The notes beneath the pieces were generated by a model, which was given only the letters and a program-made list of their open reading frames with translations, was not told where the DNA came from and ran no database searches. Shown piece after piece: positions 51,792 through 59,635 of a DNA stretch of 60,851 bases; positions within the stretch are counted from its first letter, which is position 1, and the number at the start of each line of letters is the position of its first letter. The position numbers and the translations under genes are program-made. Source of the DNA: Ruminococcus sp. (GTDB lineage: Bacteria; Bacillota; Clostridia; Oscillospirales; Ruminococcaceae); contig SVNW01000014.1 of assembly GCA_015066745.1 (NCBI GenBank), positions 1-60,851 on the forward strand, read 5' to 3'.

Positions 51792-53108
51792 TTATTTCTT
51801 TTTTCGTATTGACAATACAAGCAGAGCGGATACATTCGGATAAATCATAAGTCCGTTGAAAATATCCGAAAGTGTCCATACGATTTCGGGTCTGGTTACC
51901 GCTCCGAGAAATGCTGTCAGGCAGTAGACAAATTTGTACAGGTATGAAAATCTGTTGCCGGTGATATATAAAAATGCACTTTCACCGCAATGTGCCCAGC
52001 CTATAAGAGTTGCAAAAGCAAAAATAATGATGGATACGGTTACTAGGAGTGCTGAATATTTTCCAAAACAGCTACCGAAAGTATTTATTATAAGTTCTGT
52101 TCCGTAGCATGAGAAATCGTTATTTTTTGATAGGTAGCAGAGTACAGCCAGTGCCGTTATAGTACAGCATACAAATGTGTCGGCAAATACTTCAAGTATT
52201 CCCCACATTCCCTGAACTTCCGGTTTTCTGCAGTTTCCCGAAGTATGTATCATGGCAGATGTTCCAAGCCCTGCTTCGTTTGAAAAAACGCCTCTTTTTA
52301 GTCCTGTTGATATTCCCCTTGAAATTACTGCACCGCTTATACCGCCTCCGACTGCTTTTAGTCCGAAAGCTTCACTGAAAATCATTTCAAATGCAGATAG
52401 TATATATTCGTGATTTTTTATTATTACTGCAAGTGCTGAAGTGATATACAGCAGAGATATAGCAGGAATGATGATCTGTGTTATATTTGCTATTCTCTTT
52501 ATTCCGCCGATTATAACAAGACCGCACAAAAAAGATGTTATAGCACCTGTTATAAATGAAGAATCGGGGCAGGCTTCGGACACGGCACAAGTTATTGAAT
52601 TTGACTGAACCATATTTCCCATTCCAAAAGAGGCGAGTACACATAGTGATGCATAAAACAGTGCTATATATTTGTTTTTAAATGCGGTTTTAATGTAATT
52701 CATAGCACCGCCCTGCCATTTACCGTCGCTGTTCTTTTCGCGATAAACTGTTCCGAAATAATTTTCCGAATATACTATCATCATTCCGAGAAAAGCCGAT
52801 ACCCACATCCAGAATATCGAACCCGCTCCGCCTATTGTTATTGCAGATGCGACACCGATTATATTTCCTGTTCCCATTGTGGTGGCAAGTACAGAACAAA
52901 AAGAGCCGAACTGACTTATTTCGTTGCTGTTGCATTTACTTGTTTGCTTTTTAAATATAGTACCTATGGTTGAGCTGAATATGAGTTTTGATTTTGTTAT
53001 CTGAAAGAAACGTGATTTTACAGTGAGGAAAAGTCCTGTGATAAGTATAAAAGAGAGTGTATAATTTCCCCATACTATACTGCTTATTTTTTCAAGAATA
53101 AATACCAC
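51792..53108 (-). CDS. alanine/glycine:cation symporter (AGCS family)
   Basis: The 438-residue membrane protein has about 11 hydrophobic helices with AGCS signatures: FSSTIGTIFK..., FGSFCSVLATTMGTGNIIGVASAITIGGAGSIFWMWVSAF, VYRE..DGKWQGGAMNYI, GISTGLKRGVFSNEAGLGTSAMIH and GWAHCGESAF. It should co-import alanine or glycine with sodium. The start codon GTG at 53108 lies in an AAGGGG-type site and is somewhat uncertain. Monocistronic, located between two two-component systems but not evidently part of either. Confidence 0.93.
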   Translation of the reverse strand: MVFILEKISSIVWGNYTLSFILITGLFLTVKSRFFQITKSKLIFSSTIGTIFKKQTSKCNSNEISQFGSFCSVLATTMGTGNIIGVASAITIGGAGSIFWMWVSAFLGMMIVYSENYFGTVYREKNSDGKWQGGAMNYIKTAFKNKYIALFYASLCVLASFGMGNMVQSNSITCAVSEACPDSSFITGAITSFLCGLVIIGGIKRIANITQIIIPAISLLYITSALAVIIKNHEYILSAFEMIFSEAFGLKAVGGGISGAVISRGISTGLKRGVFSNEAGLGTSAMIHTSGNCRKPEVQGMWGILEVFADTFVCCTITALAVLCYLSKNNDFSCYGTELIINTFGSCFGKYSALLVTVSIIIFAFATLIGWAHCGESAFLYITGNRFSYLYKFVYCLTAFLGAVTRPEIVWTLSDIFNGLMIYPNVSALLVLSIRKKK

Positions 53109-53182
53109 CCCTTATATTTTCATATATAAATTTTATGACAGGGGACACGTAAAAATACAGATTTTTTTAATTGATAAAATAA

Positions 53183-53211
53183 TAGACATAAATATAATTG
53201 TATGTTATAAT
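53183..53211 (+). promoter_or_regulatory. sigma-A promoter of the bce-like regulatory genes
   Basis: TAGACA (53183-53188), 17-bp spacer and TATAAT (53206-53211), about 40 nt before the response regulator start. Confidence 0.7.
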
Positions 53212-53252
53212 TCTATATTGTAAAATAAAAATATTTGAAAAGAGGTTTTTTA

Positions 53253-53927
53253 ATGTATCGGTTATTGATAATAGAAGACGATAAAGGAATAGCTGAGGCA
53301 ATTAAAATACAGGCGCAAATGTGGGATCTGGAAGTAAAGTGTGTTGAGAACTTCCGTAATGTTATGTCCGAGTTTGCAGAATTTAATCCTCATATTATTC
53401 TTCTTGATATCGGTTTACCATTTTTCAATGGATATCATTGGTGCAGTGAAATTCGTAAAGTGTCAAAAGTACCGATTATTTTTATTTCTTCTGCGTCGGA
53501 CAATATGAATATAATTATGGCAATGAATATGGGTGCAGATGATTTTATAGCCAAGCCTTTTGATCAGAGTGTACTTATTGCAAAACTACAGGCAATACTG
53601 CGAAGAACATATGATTTTTCGTCATCTGCTTTAGTTCTTGAACATCGTGGAGCATTTCTGAATACAGGTGATAATACGCTTACCTATAATAACGAAAAAA
53701 TTTCCCTTTCCAAAAATGAGTTTAAGATATTGACTATTCTTATGAATAATAAAGGAAAGGTCGTAAGCCGTGAAAAACTGATGGAACACCTCTGGGAAAC
53801 AGACAGTTTTGTAGACGAAAATACGTTGTCGGTAAATGTAAACAGACTGCGAAAACGTTTAGAGTCGGCAGGACTGGAAAACTTTATTACAACAAAATTT
53901 GGCGTAGGTTATCTTATAGAGAGCTAA
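53253..53927 (+). CDS. BceR-like response regulator
   Basis: The 224-residue OmpR-family regulator starts MYRLLIIEDDKGIAEAI at 53253, preceded by AAGAGGT; a TTG 18 bases upstream overlaps that site. The receiver has Asp in ILLDIGLPFFNGYHW and the Ser/Lys switch residues (ISSAS, AKPF), and the effector is winged-helix. It pairs with the next gene, an intramembrane-sensing kinase, and the following ABC transporter, as in BceRS-AB systems that detect bacitracin and other cell-wall-active peptides. Confidence 0.92.
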   Translation: MYRLLIIEDDKGIAEAIKIQAQMWDLEVKCVENFRNVMSEFAEFNPHIILLDIGLPFFNGYHWCSEIRKVSKVPIIFISSASDNMNIIMAMNMGADDFIAKPFDQSVLIAKLQAILRRTYDFSSSALVLEHRGAFLNTGDNTLTYNNEKISLSKNEFKILTILMNNKGKVVSREKLMEHLWETDSFVDENTLSVNVNRLRKRLESAGLENFITTKFGVGYLIES

Positions 53928-53936
53928 GGAATGATA

Positions 53937-54929
53937 ATGATGAAATTATTTTTAAAGTATATAAAACACAAATGTCGTAGCATAGTTGTATCAGCATTTT
54001 TCATTCTCATATTTTCAGTATCTCTGGTACTTTACAATTTTCCTCTTCAGGCTGTTATATATCCGTCGTGTCTGTGTATTCTTTTTGGATTTATATTTTT
54101 GCTGAGTGATTTTATACATACCAAAGACAAACATAAGATGCTTGAAAGTATGCGAAGTATCACTGATGTTGCTGTCAGAAAATTTCCTCGTACAGACAGT
54201 ATAGAAGATGAAGATTATCAGAAAATAATACACCTTATAAACGAAGAATTTAATATCCGTCAGATGGATGCAAACCGCAAATATTCGGATATGCTTGATT
54301 ATTATACAGTATGGGTGCATCAGATAAAAACACCTATAGCTTCTATGAAACTTAATCTGCAAAATGAAGATTCTGCTTTGTCACGTAAACTTTCATCGGA
54401 GCTTTTTCGTGTTGAGCAGTACGTGGAAATGGTATTGACTTTTCTAAGGCTTGACTCTGATAGTACCGATTATGTTATAAAAGAATATGACCTTGACTCT
54501 ATAATAAAATGTACGGTAAAAAAATTTGCAGGTGAATTTATCAGCCGTAAGATCAGTCTGATATATAAACCTGTAAATACAACAGTTATTACCGATGAAA
54601 AATGGCTGTCGTTTGTAATAGAACAAGTTTTGTCAAATGCCTTGAAATATACACCGTCAGGCAATATCTCCATTACTGTGGATAACGAAAAGAAACTTTG
54701 CATACGTGATACAGGAATCGGTATTGCTCCTGAGGATCTGCCACGTATTTTTGAAAACGGATTTACAGGTTACAACGGACGTAATGATAAAAAAGCAAGT
54801 GGCATAGGTCTGTACCTTTGCAGGCGTATATGTACAAATCTCGGACACGACATAAAAGCACAGTCAAAAGTTGACGAAGGAACGACAGTTACAATAGATC
54901 TTTCTCAGACAGAATTATCAACAGAATAA
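53937..54929 (+). CDS. BceS-like intramembrane-sensing histidine kinase
   Basis: The 330-residue protein has two N-terminal membrane helices (about 13-33 and 38-58) joined by only a few residues, the intramembrane-sensing design without a ligand domain. The H-box reads YTVWVHQIKTPIASM, and the ATPase domain has NALKYTPSG, CIRDTGIGIAPEDLPRIFENGF and ASGIGLYLC. In such systems the kinase senses flux through the ABC transporter encoded next door. ATG codons at 53931, 53937 and 53940 are close; AAGGA spacing favours 53937. Confidence 0.92.
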   Translation: MMKLFLKYIKHKCRSIVVSAFFILIFSVSLVLYNFPLQAVIYPSCLCILFGFIFLLSDFIHTKDKHKMLESMRSITDVAVRKFPRTDSIEDEDYQKIIHLINEEFNIRQMDANRKYSDMLDYYTVWVHQIKTPIASMKLNLQNEDSALSRKLSSELFRVEQYVEMVLTFLRLDSDSTDYVIKEYDLDSIIKCTVKKFAGEFISRKISLIYKPVNTTVITDEKWLSFVIEQVLSNALKYTPSGNISITVDNEKKLCIRDTGIGIAPEDLPRIFENGFTGYNGRNDKKASGIGLYLCRRICTNLGHDIKAQSKVDEGTTVTIDLSQTELSTE

Positions 54930-54934
54930 ACTTC

Positions 54935-54948
54935 TTACAAAACTGTTA
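54935..54948 (+). promoter_or_regulatory. candidate BceR-type operator
   Basis: TTACA-AAAC-TGTTA matches the BceR-family pattern TnACA-N4-TGTAA with one mismatch. It lies 55 bp upstream of the -10 box of the transporter operon, a typical activator position. Confidence 0.6.
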
Positions 54949-55000
54949 GATTTGGAGATGAATTTGTAAGCAGATTCGATAGAGATATATCACTTCCTTA

Positions 55001-55009
55001 TGATATAAT
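55001..55009 (+). promoter_or_regulatory. extended -10 promoter of the Bce-like transporter
   Basis: TGATATAAT with no good -35 box, consistent with dependence on an activator bound upstream. Confidence 0.6.
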
Positions 55010-55040
55010 GATAACAGAAATCACAAAGGAGGATTTTAAC

Positions 55041-55805
55041 ATGAGTATTTTAGAAATAAGCGGAGTGAAAAAAATATATACAACACGCTTTGGTGATAAT
55101 AAGACAGAGGCTTTGAGAAGTGTTTCGTTTGATGTAAAAAAAGGTGAATATGTAGCAATAATGGGTGAGTCGGGTTCAGGTAAAACCACATTGCTTAACA
55201 TACTCGCAGCCATTGATAAACCAACATCGGGTTCGGTAATTCTTGACGGAAATGATTTTTCAAAAATCAAAGAATCTCAGGCGGCAGCATTCAGACGTGA
55301 TAATCTTGGATTTGTATTTCAGGAATTTAATCTGCTTGATACGTTTACCGTAGAGGATAATATCTATCTTCCACTCGTACTTTCAGGCAAGACTCATACT
55401 GAAATGGAAAAAAGACTGCAACCGGTTGCAAAACAACTTGGCATAGAGCATATCCTGAAAAAATATCCGTATGAAGTATCAGGAGGTCAGAAACAGCGTG
55501 CAGCAGTTGCAAGAGCATTGATAACTGCTCCGAAACTTATTCTGGCAGATGAGCCTACAGGTGCTCTTGATTCTAAGGCAACTGATGAACTTCTTCGTCT
55601 TTTTTCGCAAATCAACAAGACAGGACAGACGATTCTGATGGTTACACATTCAGTCAAGGCTGCAAGTCATGCAAGTCGTGTATTGTTTATAAAAGATGGT
55701 GAAGTATTTCATCAGATCTATCGTGGAGATAATACAAATGAGCAGTTGTATCAGATGATATCGGACACTCTTACTATGCTTGCGACCGGTGGTGACAGAA
55801 AATGA
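55041..55805 (+). CDS. BceA-like ABC transporter ATP-binding protein
   Basis: The 254-residue ATPase has Walker A GESGSGKTT, Q-loop FQEFNLL, ABC signature SGGQKQRAAVARAL, Walker B LILADEPTGALD and the H-loop VTHS. It starts at the ATG at 55041 after AAAGGAGG; the upstream frame contains no site. It energises the BceB-like permease, whose gene overlaps by 4 nt. Confidence 0.95.
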   Translation: MSILEISGVKKIYTTRFGDNKTEALRSVSFDVKKGEYVAIMGESGSGKTTLLNILAAIDKPTSGSVILDGNDFSKIKESQAAAFRRDNLGFVFQEFNLLDTFTVEDNIYLPLVLSGKTHTEMEKRLQPVAKQLGIEHILKKYPYEVSGGQKQRAAVARALITAPKLILADEPTGALDSKATDELLRLFSQINKTGQTILMVTHSVKAASHASRVLFIKDGEVFHQIYRGDNTNEQLYQMISDTLTMLATGGDRK

Positions 55806-57835
55806 AAAAAAGTTTTTATCCTAAGTTAGCTATTGACGGAATAAAGAAAAATAAACGATTATATTTTCCGTATATTCTTACCGAAATGGTAATGGTAATG
55901 ATGAGTTACATTATTTCTTTCCTTTCAGCGTCAGAAATGCTTGAACATATGGAAGGCGGAAGTACTTTAAGAATGATACTTCCGCTTGGCAGTGTCGTTA
56001 TTGGTGTATTTTCATTGATTTTTATGTTTTACAGCAATTCATTTATTATCAGACAGCGAAACAAAGAGTTCGGTCTTTATAATGTTCTGGGTATGGATAA
56101 AGGAAATCTCGGACGTATTATATGCTGGGAAAGTCTGTTTGTAAGTATAATTTCTATCATCGGAGGTCTGATTTTCGGTATCGCATTTTCAAAACTTGCC
56201 GAATTGATAATGTATAATCTGTTGTCGGAGAAAACAACATATACTTTACAGATTGATTTTATTTCCGCAGGAAAAGTAAGTTTGTTGTTTGCAGGGATAT
56301 ATTTTTTATTGTTATTAAAGTTTATTATAAAAGTATGTCGCAGTAATCCTCTCGAACTTATGCGTAGCGGAAACACAGGAGAAAAACCTCCCAAAGCCAA
56401 CTGGTTATCAGCAGTTGCAGGTGTTATTATTCTTGCGATTGCATACTATATCGCAGTATCAATAAAAAATCCGTTATCTGCTATAGTATGGTTTATGGTA
56501 GCTGTTATTATGGTTATAGTAGCTACTTATATGCTGTTTGTTGCGGGCTCGGTGGCTTTTTGCAGGATATTGCAGAAAAATAAAAAATACTATTATAAAT
56601 CAAATCATTTTGTTTCTGTATCTTCAATGGTATACAGAATGAAACGCAATGGTTCGGGGCTTGCATCTATATGTGTACTGGTTACTATGGTTATGGTAAT
56701 GCTTTCGGCAACAATGAGTATGTATATAGGAGCGGAAGATTCTTTTGCCACAAGATATCCGAAAGATATATCTATACGACTTGGTGTTCCGGATATAAAA
56801 TATTTTGATGAAAAATCTTTTGAAAAAATGCGTGACAGTATAAATGAGCTTGCTCCCGAAAGAGAAAACGTACTTGAAATGCCTTGTATTTCTGTTGCAG
56901 GATTGTTTACGGAAGAAGGCATGATAATAGATCAGGAATCTCATGCCGAATTTGATATATCCACTTATGACAATATTGGATATGTGCAGATCATAACACT
57001 CGAAGATTACAACAGGGCAATGGGTGTAAATGAGTCGCTTGAAAAAGATGAATGTTTTATTTACTGTTATCGGACAGAATATCTGAATGATACATTTACT
57101 ATTGAAAACTGTATGCCGTTGAGAGTAAAAGAAGTTCTTGATAAAATATGTATTCCAAATTATATGGTGCTGGAAATAGTACCTATGGTCGTTATCGTAA
57201 CATCGGATATTGAAACTCTGGCAGAACCGTTACTTTCTATAAAAAATTCATGGGACAATAGTGTTTTGCAGATGTCATGGAATTATGATTTTGATATAGA
57301 CGGAGATGCAGATGAAGAAAAAGCAGTTTATAACAAAATAGACAGAGGAATTCCGGACATCGCTATTCATGAAGAATCCGGTGATTATAATTATGGTCTG
57401 GTTTCAAGAGCTACAGAACGTTCAGAGTTTTTCGGTATGTACGCCGGACTGCTGTTTATGGGTATACTTCTTAGTATAGTATTTTTATTTGCAACTGTAC
57501 TCATTATTTATTACAAGCAGATCACCGAAGGGTACGAGGATCATAAGAGATTTGAGATCATGCAGAAGATAGGTATGACAACGCATGATATCCGCAGGTC
57601 TGTTAATTCTCAGGTGCTTACAGTTTTCTTTTTACCGCTTTTGTTAGCAGGACTTCACCTTGCTTTCGCTTTCCCGATTTTATGGAAACTGTTACAGATG
57701 TTCGGTTTTAGCAATATGGAACTGATGATCGGTGTTACAGCTGTAAGCTATGCGGTATTTGCGGTGGTGTATGTACTGGTGTATAAGATAACTTCAAATG
57801 TTTATTATGGTATTGTGAGTGGCGGAAGAATGTGA
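55802..57835 (+). CDS. BceB-like ABC transporter permease
   Basis: The 677-residue membrane protein has ten predicted helices, with a large (~200-residue) extracytoplasmic domain between helices 7 and 8 (about 325-540), the arrangement of BceB-type peptide-detoxification permeases. FtsX-like segments are visible: RQRNKEFGLYNVLGMDKGNL near the N-terminus and RFEIMQKIGMTTHDI near the C-terminus. It protects against peptide antibiotics such as bacitracin and serves as the flux sensor for the kinase. The exact inducer cannot be read from sequence. Confidence 0.94.
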   Translation: MKKSFYPKLAIDGIKKNKRLYFPYILTEMVMVMMSYIISFLSASEMLEHMEGGSTLRMILPLGSVVIGVFSLIFMFYSNSFIIRQRNKEFGLYNVLGMDKGNLGRIICWESLFVSIISIIGGLIFGIAFSKLAELIMYNLLSEKTTYTLQIDFISAGKVSLLFAGIYFLLLLKFIIKVCRSNPLELMRSGNTGEKPPKANWLSAVAGVIILAIAYYIAVSIKNPLSAIVWFMVAVIMVIVATYMLFVAGSVAFCRILQKNKKYYYKSNHFVSVSSMVYRMKRNGSGLASICVLVTMVMVMLSATMSMYIGAEDSFATRYPKDISIRLGVPDIKYFDEKSFEKMRDSINELAPERENVLEMPCISVAGLFTEEGMIIDQESHAEFDISTYDNIGYVQIITLEDYNRAMGVNESLEKDECFIYCYRTEYLNDTFTIENCMPLRVKEVLDKICIPNYMVLEIVPMVVIVTSDIETLAEPLLSIKNSWDNSVLQMSWNYDFDIDGDADEEKAVYNKIDRGIPDIAIHEESGDYNYGLVSRATERSEFFGMYAGLLFMGILLSIVFLFATVLIIYYKQITEGYEDHKRFEIMQKIGMTTHDIRRSVNSQVLTVFFLPLLLAGLHLAFAFPILWKLLQMFGFSNMELMIGVTAVSYAVFAVVYVLVYKITSNVYYGIVSGGRM

Positions 57836-57843
57836 TATATAAT

Positions 57844-57881
57844 AAAAAGACTGCACGTGTTTTGATGTGCAGTCTTTTTTT
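57844..57881 (+). terminator. intrinsic terminator after the Bce-like operon
   Basis: A 13-bp stem AAAAAGACTGCAC / GTGCAGTCTTTTT followed by T residues. Confidence 0.9.
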
Positions 57882-57936
57882 GTAAAATTGTAATTTTTAT
57901 GACTAACTGATGCGATAGAAATATTGGTTATTTATC

Positions 57937-58578
57937 TTATTTTTCGATCAAATCTTCTATAGTACAACCAAGAGTTTTAGCAAGACGATATATCGTACTT
58001 ACACCGGCATTGTTAATGTCTTTTTTGCGTTGTTCGTACATCTGGATAGATCTGAGCTTTACACCTGAGAGAACAGCCAGTTCTGCCTGAGTACAACCGT
58101 ATGCAGTACGAATACGCTTCAGATTTGTACTCGAGAAATATTCTTTCATTCGGGTATCCATAATATCTGTAAATTTAGTGATATCGGCTTCATGTAGGGT
58201 ATAATACATTTTTTCAAGTTCATCAAATGAAACGATTTTGAAGATATCACCATATTTTCTTCCGGAGTACCATTGATAATATGCTATAGCCCATCCGATC
58301 CAGTATTCTTTTGAGCGTCCAAAATATTCTTGCGGTTCGATTTGTATTTCTTTTCCGGTAGTTTCAAAAATAATTTCAACCACGACTTCGATTCCGCTTT
58401 TTCCTGTAATGTATGCATGTTCACCGTTTCCGATCCGGCTACTGACAGAACTGGCAGTAAACATTTTTATGAAATTACTTCCGGAGATGTTACAGAAATT
58501 TATAGCATAGTTAAAGGAGTCACCTAACATTGACTGTACTTTACTGATATAGATTTCTTGGTATGCGTGGGTCATCAT
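57937..58578 (-). CDS. HTH-type antitoxin partner of the ART-like toxin
   Basis: The 213-residue protein has an unrecognised N-terminal ~145 residues (YQEIYISKVQSMLGDSFNYAINFC...) and a C-terminal XRE/Cro-like helix-turn-helix (LKRIRTAYGCTQAELAVLSGVKLRSIQMYEQ, then TIYRLAKTLGCTIEDLIE). It overlaps the end of the upstream ART-like gene by 38 nt, with a GGAGGC site inside that gene. The operator-like palindrome in the promoter suggests autoregulation. A DNA-binding antitoxin that also masks the toxin is the most likely reading. Confidence 0.72.
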   Translation of the reverse strand: MMTHAYQEIYISKVQSMLGDSFNYAINFCNISGSNFIKMFTASSVSSRIGNGEHAYITGKSGIEVVVEIIFETTGKEIQIEPQEYFGRSKEYWIGWAIAYYQWYSGRKYGDIFKIVSFDELEKMYYTLHEADITKFTDIMDTRMKEYFSSTNLKRIRTAYGCTQAELAVLSGVKLRSIQMYEQRKKDINNAGVSTIYRLAKTLGCTIEDLIEK

Positions 58579-59233
58579 TTTTTATGCCTCCTCTCATTAT
58601 ATCCTGAATATACATGCCATCGATTTCATGTGAAAGTATTTCCTGGTAAAGCTTACTGGCTTCGTCATTTCTGGCTTTGCGAAGGATGTAGTATTGTTCT
58701 TTTGGTGCAACATCAAATCCCTCAAATTTAAGTTTTGAAAAGGCAAATCTGGATTTTATAACGATTTGCTCTCCTAACTTTCCAAGACGCATAGCCTGTG
58801 CCAGTTGTTCTACAGAAATACCGTTATTTAAAAATGACTCTGCGTAGTCAAAATAAGAATCATCAGCACGGTAGCCTGTGATGAGATCAAAAGCGTTTAC
58901 GTTTATTCCAAAGTTATCGATAAGATAACGTTTGGCACGTGCTGCTACAGGTGTTTTAATAGAAAACAACCTGTGTTCTACCAGAACAGCTATCCAGTTC
59001 AGAATAGTGTAATCAGGACAGTTAAGATTTAGAATATTCAGATATTCTGTGTCCAGGGTATAACAGTTAGAAAATCCATTACGCAGTGAAGAGACTGCCC
59101 ATTCTTTAGCAAGAGCATCACTTTCAGTGCAATAAAATCCCAGTCCGTAATCATTATTTTTTTTGCCTATTCCAAATGTTGGAGTTTCAATAATATGCTC
59201 TGAACCATGGTATATAGTAATTATTTTATCCAT
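58541..59233 (-). CDS. DUF3990-like ADP-ribosyltransferase-fold toxin
   Basis: The 230-residue protein begins MDKIITIYHGSEHIIETPTF and continues GIGKKNNDYGLGFYCTESDALAKEWA, matching the DUF3990 family, an ADP-ribosyltransferase-like fold. The YHGS and GLGFYCTE motifs would correspond to the NAD-binding H and Y elements, and a Glu in LGKLGEQIVIKS could be the third residue. Such genes sit with HTH or DUF3791 partners as toxin-antitoxin pairs. GGAGG precedes the ATG, and the promoter has a palindromic operator. The modified target is unknown. Confidence 0.75.
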   Translation of the reverse strand: MDKIITIYHGSEHIIETPTFGIGKKNNDYGLGFYCTESDALAKEWAVSSLRNGFSNCYTLDTEYLNILNLNCPDYTILNWIAVLVEHRLFSIKTPVAARAKRYLIDNFGINVNAFDLITGYRADDSYFDYAESFLNNGISVEQLAQAMRLGKLGEQIVIKSRFAFSKLKFEGFDVAPKEQYYILRKARNDEASKLYQEILSHEIDGMYIQDIMRGGIKNDDPRIPRNLYQ

Positions 59234-59263
59234 CTTGCTTCCTCCGATTCGTTTTTAAGTATA

Positions 59264-59292
59264 TTATATCACTAAAGTGATAGGTGGTCAAC
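59264..59292 (-). promoter_or_regulatory. toxin-antitoxin promoter with palindromic operator
   Basis: On the minus strand, TTGACC (59287-59292), 17-bp spacer and TATAAT (59264-59269). The perfect 16-bp palindrome TATCACTTTAGTGATA (59268-59283) fills the spacer and touches the -10 box, the usual position for antitoxin autorepression. Confidence 0.8.
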
Positions 59293-59341
59293 GGGATTTT
59301 GCACTAAGATATAGTAGATTATTTTCTGTGTTTACAACTCC

Positions 59342-59517
59342 AAAAAAAATGCGGTTCTTTTTAAGAACCGCACTAATCATAATTTTCTTTCGGTTAAACC
59401 TAAGACAAGTCTGGATATTATGAAACCATAAAAAGCTCTGTATAAGCTCCCTTGCCTCTAACGCATACTTCATCGCTTAACGTTCTCGAACTCTTACGAG
59501 TAACGCTGAATATCTTC
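59342..59517 (-). ncRNA. unannotated structured small RNA gene of about 175 nt
   Basis: The segment has its own promoter, no convincing protein-coding frame and a strong rho-independent terminator (10-bp TGCGGTTCTT/AAGAACCGCA stem plus T8). Reading the transcript 5' to 3', a hairpin CGUU-A-CUCG...CGAG-AACG comes first, then a nested domain closed by GUUAAGC/GUUUAAC, containing an 8-bp GAGGCAAG/CUUGUCUU helix and a UUAUG-GUUU-CAUAA hairpin. Purine-rich unpaired stretches (GCGAUGAAGUAUGCG, CAAGGGAGC) look like conserved tertiary elements. It may be a known Firmicutes class (raiA-type RNA or 6S are my guesses) or new; I could not verify. Confidence 0.7.
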
Positions 59518-59523
59518 ATATAT

Positions 59524-59551
59524 ATTATATCTTTTTATTAAGTTTTGTCAA
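59524..59551 (-). promoter_or_regulatory. strong sigma-A promoter of the structured RNA
   Basis: On the minus strand, consensus TTGACA (59546-59551), 16-bp spacer and consensus TATAAT (59524-59529). The predicted start is near 59517. Confidence 0.8.
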
Positions 59552-59635
59552 TAGAAATACAGGGTAAAATAATCTGGAAATATTTGCGATGTTAAATTGA
59601 ATTTAGTGCAGTCGTTTTTGTACTTGATGTATCAG

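Noticed and set aside
59288..59473. Minus-strand 61-codon frame overlapping the structured RNA
   Set aside because: It runs through the RNA's terminator and has no ribosome binding site; the RNA structure explains the segment better.
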